From Hypomesus transpacificus (Eukaryota > Chordata > Actinopteri > Osmeriformes > Osmeridae): 64,000 bases of DNA. The notes under the pieces were generated by a model. The model worked only from the letters and a program-made list of their open reading frames with translations, had not been told where the DNA came from and made no database searches. Both the position numbers and the translations under genes were made by a program. The stretch lies in assembly GCF_021917145.1 (NCBI RefSeq), contig NC_061066.1, forward strand, positions 744,001 through 808,000, written 5' to 3'. Positions 12,605 through 23,400 of this stretch are shown piece after piece; the first letter of the stretch is position 1; every line of letters starts with the position of its first letter.

Positions 12605-13904
12605 TAAAACTGTCATTACAGTGATTTATTATATGAACCATGAAAATAGCCAACCAGTGCAGTGTCTGTGAGTCTCTCTCCTCCACACAAACATACACTC
12701 ACACAAAGAATAAAAAAGACAAAGTTGAATAGTCCAGAAGAAAGAAAACAAAATAAAATAGTGCTACTGTCACAGAAACATTCAGCTTTGCCAAAAGAGC
12801 ACTCGTATTTACAACCATATTCAAAAATGGGATGGGAGCGAAGTGTACAAGCATAGAAAAGAAAAGAAGCAAATATTTACAATCCTGTTTCTGGTGAAAG
12901 CTGGAGTAACCACCTATACATTAAATTACACTTTCTACAAATAACCATTGATATTCAAAAATAAACCGCTAACGTTCTACCTACGTCGAGTCCTCTCTCT
13001 CTCTCTCTGACCACTTCAGAAGACTACAGCACTCATCATTCCACCCTGCTTTCTCACTTTCAGAAACTCACACAGGACAAACATTTAGTCATTTGGAATC
13101 TGCCTTCCACTTTCCTTCCATCTCTCACTCTTTCACACAGAAACAGACCCCACCAAACACACACACACACTCACTTTCCACACAGGCAGCTTCTATGTGA
13201 GGATGACTGCGTCCTCTTGGGTCAGTAAAGCCAGCTCCCAGAAGGGCTTTTCTGAATCTGCAGCGGTGCACAGATATTTCTTACACAGAGGAATACAAAA
13301 AAGAATCATTCTGTAGTCACGTTTTTTTTTCTCTATACAAAAAGCTTTCTTTTCGCTATAATGAGCCACTAGATAAAAACAAATAAATGGTGTAAAGCAA
13401 GACAATAGACAAGAGAAGAGAAAGAACTAACTGACGAGGGGATCGAGGCTGGAATGTCCATTGATACAGAAAGTGCGGGGCGTTACAACAGGAATCCAAA
13501 CAACACAGAGAGGACAGATCGTTCTGTCTATCAGGAAGGAGATTAAAAAAAAATCATAAACTAAGAAAGGGAGGAGAGTTGTTCTCCCTGGCAGAGTGAC
13601 ACCAGTGAGAGAGAGGGTGATGAGCACCAGGGGAGATCGGCCATCTTCATTTTACAAAGTCTCTTTTCAAGGATTGTTGCAAGGTCCTTTTTTTTTTTCT
13701 TCTTCCTTCTTCTCAAATCCTCAATTTTCTTTTGAAAAGTACCCTTTCATACCAAATCCTCCTGTTTTTCCATTGGCCATGTGTTCAGGTACATAGAAAA
13801 TCTATATACAGCTTATGTTACACGCACATCGTCTGTAGGAACCCCCTCTCAGAGTGAGTTCAAAGGGGCCGGCAGGGAGGGTTGTTAGGCTTGCTCAGGG
13901 TTGG
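12605..13904 (-). other. kmt2e: kmt2e 3' UTR (inferred)
   Basis: This follows the kmt2e stop codon on the minus strand and contains no credible ORF. A minus-strand AATAAA (TTTATT on the plus strand) at 12625-12630 is the best candidate poly(A) signal. The lhfpl3 3' end approaches from the other side. Confidence 0.5.
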
Positions 13905-14945
13905 TCAGTGCCACCCTGTCCCCAGGTACCCAGTGCTGTGGAAGGGGGCGGAGGAGGCAGAGGCCCCACGAGTCCCACTAGGCATCTGGGTGGCTGAGGG
14001 CTGGGCCTGGGCCTGGCCCGGCTGAGTCTGCTGGGGAGGAGGAGGGGGAGGGGGGGGCAGTCCCGTCTGCTGGTGGGGTGGGGGGTAGGTGGCGGAGGGC
14101 ACGGAGGGGTTGGTGGAGGCGCCGGGGTGCAGCAAGGAGGGCTGGAATCCCCCGAGGTTCTGAAAGTGGAGCGGGGCCTGGAGAGAGGCGCTGGTGGAGG
14201 GGGCGTGAGGCGGGGGAGGGGGCGGCGGAGGGGGAGGCCCCTGTGCCAGGGACAGGAGGGTGCTGCCACTAGGCTGCTGCTGCTGCTGGGGGGTCTGGGC
14301 CTGGGGGGGAGGGGGCGGAGGGGGAGGGACCTGGGGGGCAGCGGTCAGCAGGAGCTGCTGGATGGGAGGGGGCTGCAGGCTGACGTGCAGCAGGGAGGGG
14401 CCGGGCTGGGGGTGAGGAGGTGGAGGGGGAGGTGGGGCACCAGAGGTCTGGTAGTGCAGGGCATGGGGGTGGGTCTGGAGGAGAGGCTGGGAGCCGGGGG
14501 GGAAGGGGGATGTAACAGCTGGTTTGAACCCCGGAAAGGGCCCGGCGATGGGAGTGGCCTGGCCAGGGAAGTAGGGTGTGGAGGCTGGAGGTGCTGGGGG
14601 AGGAGGGGGCGGTGGGGGTGGGGCACTCTGGGGGCTGTACTGGGAGAATGAGGCTGGGCCAGGCTGGGGCTGGGGCTGGGAGGAGAGGAAGGCCCTCTGG
14701 CCGCGGAAGGGCGAGCCCTGGGCCTGGGTCTTAGGAGAGTGGAGGACAGAGGGGTTGGGGTAGTGGCTGGGGGAGGATGGGAGAGGGGCAGCATGCAGCT
14801 TGGTGGGAGTCAGGGGGGCTGTGGGTTTGGAGCCTGCAGGCTTGGCAGGGTTCTGGGTGGGGGTCTGAGGCTGGCTGTCGCTCTCCTCCTCCTTGGCTGG
14901 CCGGCTGGCAGGCTGTGAGGGGGCGCTGGGGCCTGGGGAACACGG
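13905..14945 (-). CDS. kmt2e: kmt2e last coding exon, Pro/Gln-rich tail
   Basis: This is a 346-codon terminal exon followed by a stop codon at 13905-13907. The acceptor at 14946 (CCCTCCAG) was chosen because the alternative AG 13 bases further 3' breaks the frame. The translation is low in complexity, with repeated polyproline runs (for example [15 protein letters not shown]), a QQQQQ run and [18 protein letters not shown]. It ends ...GYLGTGWH, corresponding to the human terminal GSGWH. Polyproline tails of this kind are typical of KMT2E; precise function is unknown. Its repeats and GC content make it error-prone to sequence. Confidence 0.93.
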   Translation of the reverse strand, partial: PCSPGPSAPSQPASRPAKEEESDSQPQTPTQNPAKPAGSKPTAPLTPTKLHAAPLPSSPSHYPNPSVLHSPKTQAQGSPFRGQRAFLSSQPQPQPGPASFSQYSPQSAPPPPPPPPPAPPASTPYFPGQATPIAGPFPGFKPAVTSPFPPGSQPLLQTHPHALHYQTSGAPPPPPPPHPQPGPSLLHVSLQPPPIQQLLLTAAPQVPPPPPPPPQAQTPQQQQQPSGSTLLSLAQGPPPPPPPPPPHAPSTSASLQAPLHFQNLGGFQPSLLHPGASTNPSVPSATYPPPHQQTGLPPPPPPPPQQTQPGQAQAQPSATQMPSGTRGASASSAPFHSTGYLGTGWH

Positions 14946-15714
14946 CTGGAGGGGGACACATGGAGATGAGGGCTAAATCTCACAGCACCGCTTCCATCAG
15001 CTCATCAGAAACACAGACTACACAGGGAGAGAGAGAGCGCGTGTGTGTCTTTACCGTGTGTGTCGGGGTCTTCTGAGGACTGGGCGACGGGGGGTCACTG
15101 GACGCGGCCGGGGCCTCTCCCCCCTCGGCCTCCCCGTCTGGGTCCTTGTCCTTGCGGTGGTCGCTGAGCAGCAGGGCGCGGTGGTAGCCTCGCTCCCTGG
15201 CCTGCTCCACCGAGGTGGACGCCGTCCTGACAGGAAACGCCACGTTAGCCCTTCCATCTCATCAGACCTGACGGCCGTTCAAACGGTGCTCTAATCCCCC
15301 CCCCCCCTCCCCGGGGCAGATAGTGTAAAGGGTGAAAGGTCAGCCTTGCAGGTAGGGTAGGACCGGAGGGAGAGCACCTACCACTGTCCTTCTCCTCCTC
15401 CTCCACCCTCCTCCTTCTCCCTGTCCCCCGGGGCGGGGGGCGGGGCCGGGGGGTCTGGGTCCTCGCAGGCCTGGGGGGTGTTGGGCGTGTTGGGCGCCGG
15501 GGTCGGGGGCGTCGGCTCGTGGGCAGCGGTCTCCACGGCGACGGGGAACACGTCCACGGTGAGGGGCGCCACCATGGAGAGCGGGGAGCCACAGTCCGTC
15601 TTGGAGCCGCTGCGGCGAGCCTCCCTCTGACGCTTCCTGTACTCCAGCAAAGACACCTGGGAAAGGACCACATCAGCAGGGTCAGAACCCAGCCTGCTCC
15701 ACCGGGCTGTTCAG

Positions 15715-15749
<35 letters not shown>

Positions 15750-18700
15750 CCCCCGGTGGGACCATGGGAAAGACCATGTGACAGACAGCTGCTCACCTTC
15801 TTCTTCTGGGGGGGGTTGTGCGCTGACCCCCCTCCCTCGCCTGTGCTGTCCCCACTGAGCGAGCGCGAGAAGCCCAGGGCTCCTCCCTCCTCTGAGCAGG
15901 GGTAGAACAGCTGGGCGGCCTCGCTGAAGGGAGGGGCCACCACAACCACGGCCCCGGCCCCGACACCGGCCCCAGCTACGACAGCGGCTCCAGCCTCGGG
16001 CCTGAAGGGCAGGATGGGCTCCAGGGTGTGGGAGGGGGTCAGGTCCCTCAGGTTGGAGTTGATGGGGGAGAAGGACAGCCCCCCTGGGCCGGGCGCCGGC
16101 CCCCTTTCGGGGCTCTTCATCCAGGGAGGGTACGAGGAGGAGGACGGGTCGGCGGAGGACGAGGCCTCGCTGCTGGCCTCGGCCCCCGGCCCGGGGTCAG
16201 CGGCCTCCTCATCCCCGCAGTCCTGGACCTCCACGGCGGGGGCCTCGGGGCTCAGGGGGGCCGCGGGCGCCTTGGTGTCCTGGGGAGGGGTGTCTGAACT
16301 GGGAGCCCTGACGCAGGGAGAGGAGAGCAGCGAGGGGGGGCGCTCCACCTGGGGGAAGGAGGGAAAGGGCTTTTAGACAGGGGCCTTGGATTGGTTCTCT
16401 CAGTGTCCAGGTGAGGAGATGTGAGGCGTGTCGACACGCTGACGGCCCTCGGCTCACCTCGTGGGTGCTGGGTCTGCGACTGCCCTCTGGGGAGCTGTCC
16501 AGCGAAGACTCACTCTGCAGGTACAGAGACAGACAGTCAATACAACACCCCCTTCACTCCTGTGGACCACGGTGTGTGTGTGTGTGTGTGTTTGGGGTCG
16601 TACCTCTTGTGGGGCGCTTAATGTGTGTGTCGGGGTGCTGGGTTGAGCCTCCATGCTGGGCTCCTCCGCACGGGGGCGGGGCGGGGTGGCCAGCAGCAGG
16701 GGCGTTCCCGGCGTCTCTGATAGGTCTGCCCGGGTGGGCGTGGCACAGGGAGAGCCATAGGGGGTGGAGCTCTCTGACATGCAGGCGTCCAGAGGACAAA
16801 GGCGACGCTTCTTCAGGGGGGTGGGTAACTCTGAAACACACACACACCTTTGGGGTTAGTTGTACGCTCACACACACACACACAGAACGAGAAATCTGCT
16901 GTGACACGTTCCAATGGTGTGCACACAGGCCGCTGCACCCACCTGGTAGAGAGCAGCCGTTGTAGGGGAGGGGGCTGTCAGAGTCTCCGTTGATGGGGGG
17001 GCTGAGGGGCCCGTCGGGAGGCAGGAGGAGGGCGGGGCGGCTGCTGGCTGGGCTGGTGGAGCCCTCCTCTTCCAGAGCCTGCTTTAACCAGCGCTGTGGA
17101 GGAGAGGACAGGCAGGTCAGCACCGCACCACTGCTACCAAACTCCACCTCTACACAAAGCCCTCTATGAAGCCAGGAGGAGGAGCTATGAACCAGCCTGG
17201 CTCCAGCTGGTTCCCGGCGCCAAGGGCCTGCGTACCTTCTTGCAGGAGCCAGAGGTGGGGGGGGTCTCGGGCAGCTCTCGAGAGCGCCGGCGCCCGGTGG
17301 GCACGCCCGGCGTGGTGGGGCTGCGGCTGACGAGGAAGGGCGAGGAGAAGCGGACGTAGTGTTTGGGCGTGCTGTAGACGTGCGGGCTGCACGTCATGCC
17401 CGGGAGGGCGTTGAGCTGCGTGGCCAGCACCTCGGGATCGCTGCTGATCCTCAGGGGCCGCTCAGGGACGGGCTCCGGGGTCCGCACGGCGCGCTCCGGC
17501 TTGTCCCCCGCCCACTCGCTCACAAAGTGCTGCTGGGCGGACAGAGAGGAAGCCTGTGAAGGAGGGAGGAGAGGCTTCAATGAGGCAAGCGATACGGACT
17601 GCTGAGTGAACCAAATATCAGGGTGGCCTATGCGGGGGCGCTGTGTGCAAAGCCGTGAAGGGACGGAGGGGTGGATGAGAGCGCTACCTTCTTCGCCTTG
17701 AAGTTCTTCTGCCCGGGGCGGCTCCTGTCCGGGGCGGGGGAGCAGCTGTGCGGGGGGCTGGCGTCGGGAGGGTGGGACAACAGGGTCTCCGGCTCGGGGG
17801 CGCAGGGGGCCTCGCCCTCGGGGGCCCCCTCGCTGGCCAAGGGCTCCAGACAGTCCCCCGGGGAGCCCGGAGGCAGGTCGGAGCAGGTGCTGATGGTGCG
17901 CGCTCGCCGCCGCTGCTGGCCGATGTGCGTGCGGTTCCTGGTGAAACTCTTCCTCTGGCGGGAGCCTTTGACCTTGGCCGGCTTCAGGCCCGGCTCCTCC
18001 TTCACCTCCAGCAGGGGCTGGAGACAAGACGTCAACATGGTCAGGCACACAGACGCAAAACACACGACGGAACTTCCTGACTCCTGATAGGCCCCTAGCG
18101 ACCACCTGGGATGTGTCCTGCTGTGTGTGTGTGTGTGTGTGTGTGGTCACCTGCATGGGTGCAGGACACTCGGCCTCGGGGGTGGCGGGGGGCTCCTCCT
18201 TGATGTCGCTGCGCCCCAGCACGTCTGACTTGGTGCCGATCCTCTCCAGGGCCTGCTCCCTGCGCTTCTCCCTCTTCTCCATGCGAGCGAAGGCCTGCAG
18301 GATGGCCTCCATCTTCCTCTCCTCCCGGGTCTGCAGAGAGAGAGGGGGGTGAAAGGGTTAGACCGTGTTGAGCGCCCTGCCCCTCTGGGTACAGAGGCAG
18401 GGCCACAGCCTGGTACACACTGCACACAGCACAGGCGACAGGCAGTGTAGCTGGCAGAGAGAACAGCAGGGCAGCAGCCACAGGGGGGAGGGGCCGCTCG
18501 GTCCCTTTCCGGGAGGGAAAGAAAAGCACCAAATGTATCAACCCTGTAGTGAGTAAACGTCAAACTAATCCTAAAATAAAGTCACTGGAACAGTTCAACC
18601 CTTTACCAACCTGTCAGGGGGTTGAGTGTGTGTGGACGTGTATGAGCCACGGTCAGGTACTTTCAATGTATCCACCACCCCCCCTCTCCTGTCTGCCACG

Positions 18701-20415
18701 AACCAAACGGTGCACCGGAACTAGCGCCAACACAGCCCCCTTGATTTGTTGCAGCGCTGGTCAGTCATTTGGGGGTGTGTGTGTGTGTGGGGGGGCTTAC
18801 AGAGAATGCGGGTCAGTTAGTTTGTCTGTACGTCAGTGGGTCCCCTTTTATGGTTGTGGGTGGGCAGGGCAGGCAGTAGGGGGGAGGGGGGGTCAGGTCA
18901 TGGACAGCGGGGACAGTGGGTCAAGTTTACCTCCTTGTTTCTGGAGCCCATCCAGCTGGAGGTCCCTCCGCCGGGCAGATGGGACTCCTCTGCTGGGCTG
19001 GCCTGGATGGTTTACAGAGAGACAGCCTGGTTTAGAAGACAAGAGAGCCCCCCCGGAACACACACACACACACAGGCTGTCGGGCGTCCCTGGGGGGCTG
19101 CAGGTGGGACAGGCCTGTGTGTGACTGACCACAGGGGGGGGCGACGCTGAGGGGAGGGGCAGGAAGACGAGGCTAGGACTAGATGGGGGCTCATATTAGT
19201 CCAGGTACACCCCATACAGAGGTCATGTATGGATCAAGACCCCGCGTCTAACATCCTGGACATCTAAGAGTTAATGATGGGTATAAAACCTTTTCCTATC
19301 TGTTTTGTTGTTGATCTTTCCCTTTCTTCCATACCATCCTCCACCATCACAAAACACAGCAACAACTGTCCACTGCAGAAACGGCAACACAAACAATGCA
19401 ACAAACCCAACCACCATCCAATCCGGCAAGGTGTGTGTGTGTGTCTCCCGTCAGTCCCTGCTCCACCCCCACGTCCTGGACCAGCCCAGGTCTCAGTAGG
19501 ACTGGACAGCACACCATGCCTGATTAACATTCCTCCCATGACTTACGAGCCCACGAGACGCTGCGTGGTTCGGCTTATGAACACCCCTCCACCCCTCCCC
19601 TGGAAGTGTCTGTTGAGATAAGACTGTGAGTACGGAGGGCTTGGCTCTGTCATGGAGGGTGGAGGTGTGTGTGTGTGTGGGGGGGGGGTTCTCCTGGCCC
19701 AGCTTCTCTTGGAGGCAGCTTATAGGATCTCTCCACAGTCAATATGGCCCTGGCAACACAGCGTGGACCAGCCTCCCCTCCCTCCACGGCCAGTTAGCAG
19801 AGTCCAACACAGCGTGGACCAGCCTCCCCTCCCCTCCCTCCACGGCCAGTTAGCAGAGTCCAACAGAGCGTGGACCAGCCTCCCCTCCCCTTCCTCCACG
19901 GCCAGTTAGCAGAGTCCCAGCCTGTCCAATGGCCAGCAGCATGAGTCAGCGCTTTAGACCTCAGGCTCACCGTGTTGAGGGGCGCTGACAACAGGGTAAT
20001 TTCCAGAGAAAGAGTGAGTGTGTGTGTGTGTGTGGAGAGTGAGTGTGTGACTGTGTGTGGGGGGAAGGTGGCAGGGTCAGTGTGTGTGTGCATGCTTGAC
20101 CCTGTATAACCAGCACACGGGGCTCACTGGCAGAGGTTGGAACAGTAATTGGCAATTTCAGATTTGTGTGGCCAAACTGTGCGTGAGAGTCCTACTCATA
20201 AGCAGTGGTTGGTTGGGTGGGGGGGGGGGGGGTGATCCTGTGTACCTGATGCCCACGCTTGTTCATTCTGGCAGCTAACAAGGAAGAGTGCCAGGGCCCC
20301 ATTACGAGCCGGGGGTCGTGTGGCGGTTACCAAAATGAAACGGAATAAATGAGGAAAAACAACCCCTGAGCGATGTCAGCACAAGCAGGGGGGGGGGGGG
20401 GGGGGGCTCTGAGGT

Positions 20416-20446
<31 letters not shown>

Positions 20447-23400
20447 CTGAGGTGAGGGGGGGGGGGGGGGGGGGGCCCTGCCGGAAGAATGAGCAGCCTC
20501 CCGGAGAGAGGGAGGGCAGGCGGGCGGGAGCAGCGAGGCACGGAGGCAGGGAGGAGCTACACAGCAACATGAGCAGAGACGGCAGCAGTGCTAGCAGGGC
20601 AGGATGAAGGGAGGGAGTGATGGGGGGAGAGACTAGGAGAGGGAGGCGCACAGGTCCAATCCCACCCCCCACCCACCACACCAAAACGGGCGCCCACACC
20701 CATATCAGCAGGGGGGGGGGGGGGGGGGGGGCAGCGGTGGCGTCGTGTTCCCCACCCACACCCCAGGTCTTGAGGAGGAGGGGGGAGGGGGGGGGGGGGC
20801 AGCTGCACAGCAACGCCGCAGCCCGGCGCACTTACCATCTTCTTCCTCCTCTCTGCAATCTGCTCCTCTGACTCCATCTCTACTTCATTGCTAACGGAGG
20901 TTTTGTCTTCTAGATCCTCAATAAACTCAGGATCCTGTGAGAGGGGGGGAAGAGGAGGGGGGGGGCGCTTTATCATGGCTCTGCAGTCAGTCTGGTTACA
21001 GACTAGGAGGTAGTTAGGTCAGTGGGGGGGGGGTCAGGTTAACTGGGCACTAGTGAGGTAGACGGGGGGGCTGTGGTGGGCGGGGACATGACTGGGCCTG
21101 TGTAACAGCGTGTGGGGGTCTGAAGGAGGGGCACAGCTCGGACGGGAAACGTCTTCGTTGTACTCGGGTGGTTCAGAAACCACCCACGCCACCTCGACTG
21201 CTTCACCTCTCTTTCTCTATTGTCTCCTGCCACATAATGACTTTCTCTGCACAGCTGTCAGCCTGCGCGGCCCAGTATATGGGTGTTCCCACAGTAACTG
21301 CATGTGCTTACGTCACAGCCCTCACTTATCTCCATTGTCTGTCGGCATCCAAACTAACCCGTCCTGAGACACCCTACCCCCATCGCCATGGCTCCCCCTG
21401 CAGTGTGTCTCCCTACGGACGCAACCTACTCAGCGCACATCGCGACTCCACAGTTCCTACCCCTGTTCCTACCCCTGAACAAGTGAAAAGCCCCAGCTCT
21501 CCACGTGTCATGTGCACTGGCACCAGAAGGTCTAGTCTGCTGTGGTGGTGAGGGCTGCTAGGGGGGAGCAGGGCCACAGCGCCATGCTGGATGGGATCTG
21601 CCGTGCCAGGGGGCCCAACAACCCACGTCCCTCAACTGGGAGGTCGTCTGTGGGAGGAGTCTGCTGACGGAGGGGGTGGGGGGTTTGGAATGATGGCGTG
21701 GGGGGTTGGAGGTGGGGGGGGAGAGGGGTTGCTAGCCAGGGACAGGGGGAAACTGAGATGACAACATACAGTTCATAGGAGGATACATGTGTCTAACTAT
21801 AGATATTGCATGCAAAGTCATACTAGGACACATGCATGGACATTGATGAGGAGAACTGAATGGAAAAGGAAGCAAATGATAATAGCAGACTATGCATTCT
21901 AAAGGTGAGCAAGGGCCGTGGTGTTACTAGGACTGGAGAGAGACAGGCAGGTGAGAGTGAGAAGAGGAGGGTGATGGAGGGAGTGAGGGGAGGAGAAAGA
22001 ACGAGAGAGCGACACACAGGGAGACAGAGAGAGAGAGACAGAGAGAGAGAGACAGAGGGAGAGACAGAGAGAGACCCACCTGGTTGTTTGAGATGGAGAG
22101 GCGGAGGGGAGACAGTTTCCTCTGCTTGCCGTCCATCAGGCCCCGGCCCTTCCCCTCACAGTCGAGGCCCAGGTTCTGGTTCTGGCCCCCGTCCTCCCCC
22201 CGGGGGGGCTCCTTGTCCTTGCGGCCCCGGCGGCGGGTGCCCGCCCCCAGGTTCTCCGTGGGCTCCAGGTTGTGCTTGAGCACAGGACACTCTTGGTTCC
22301 CCTTCAGACAGGCACAGTCCACCTTGTATTTACTGGAAACAGGGGGAGATAGGGGTGGGGGAGATAAAAAGAAAAAGACAACATGAGAATTGCGGCTGTT
22401 GACGTGTCGGTGGGGATGTAGGTGGGGAGGTGTGTGTGGTTCCTCTGGGCTCACCAGCTGCCATAGTCATAGTCAAAGCCTATGGTAATCTCACTGCCCT
22501 TGGTGATGGGCCTCAGGGAGTAGATATACAAATGCAGCATGCCATCCTCTATGACGTGGCGCACCTGAGAGAGACAGAGAGAGACGGAGAGTCAAGAGAG
22601 AGAGATATCAGCCTGTTGAGGTCAGTGACCGCAGGGGAGGGGTGGTTGGTGGGGGTGCAGTGCCGCGCTCTCTGATTGGCCGCTCACCTCAGAGTTGGGG
22701 GTGCAGGAGCGGCGGATGAAGCGGGCCTCGTTGCCGAAGCTGCGGGCGTCCACGCACATCTCCAGCCCGTCAAACTTGGAGTAGAACAACACAAAGGGGT
22801 AGGGCCTGGCGGGGGGGGGGGGGGACACACAGACACAGCTGAAGGACTGCAACTAACCACTGCAGTGAGTCACACACACTGGACCCAGCACAAATACACA
22901 GAGAGTTGTGTCTAGGGTATAAGAATCCAACATTGCCTCGGGCTTGCTATATCCATGAACCCAAAGGCCCCACTGCTCCAGTATTGCAGGACAGCACTGT
23001 GACACTGGCTAGTGTGCTCACCTCTTGAAGAAGTAGCCGTTGGCCTCAAACTGCTGCCTCAGCATGAACTTGCCCCTGTACTCAATGATGAGGGAGTCTG
23101 GAGCCAGGTCCCTCACGGCCTTCACTATCTTCTTATTCTTCTGCACCTGACTCTGCACACACACACAGGGGCGGGGGGGGGGGGGGGAGACAGCATATGA
23201 GTACACGCTGGGGAGGAAACCTTAACTGCGCTCGAGACGTGTGGTTATGAGGATGCAGGCTGAGTGTGTGTGACGTGTATGAATGCTGAACCTCTATATC
23301 AGGGGTACTCAATTAGAAACCCAAAAGGTCCACTCACCAAATGTTCATTCAGTCCAGTGTTCAGAACAGTGATTGGTTTTTCTGGCCCTTACATCAGAGT

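Noticed and set aside
14073..14651. Plus-strand Gly-rich frame over the kmt2e last exon
   Set aside because: It is the antisense reading of the Pro-rich kmt2e tail; GC-rich coding DNA often leaves the opposite strand open.
15245..16348. A single 367-codon minus-strand gene
   Set aside because: Only 15797-16348 is coding (a kmt2e exon). The rest runs through the poly(C) intron and then overlaps the next exon in the wrong frame.
17185..18312. A single 375-codon minus-strand gene
   Set aside because: It fuses parts of three kmt2e exons with two introns and shifts frame between them; the spliced model restores the conserved sequence.
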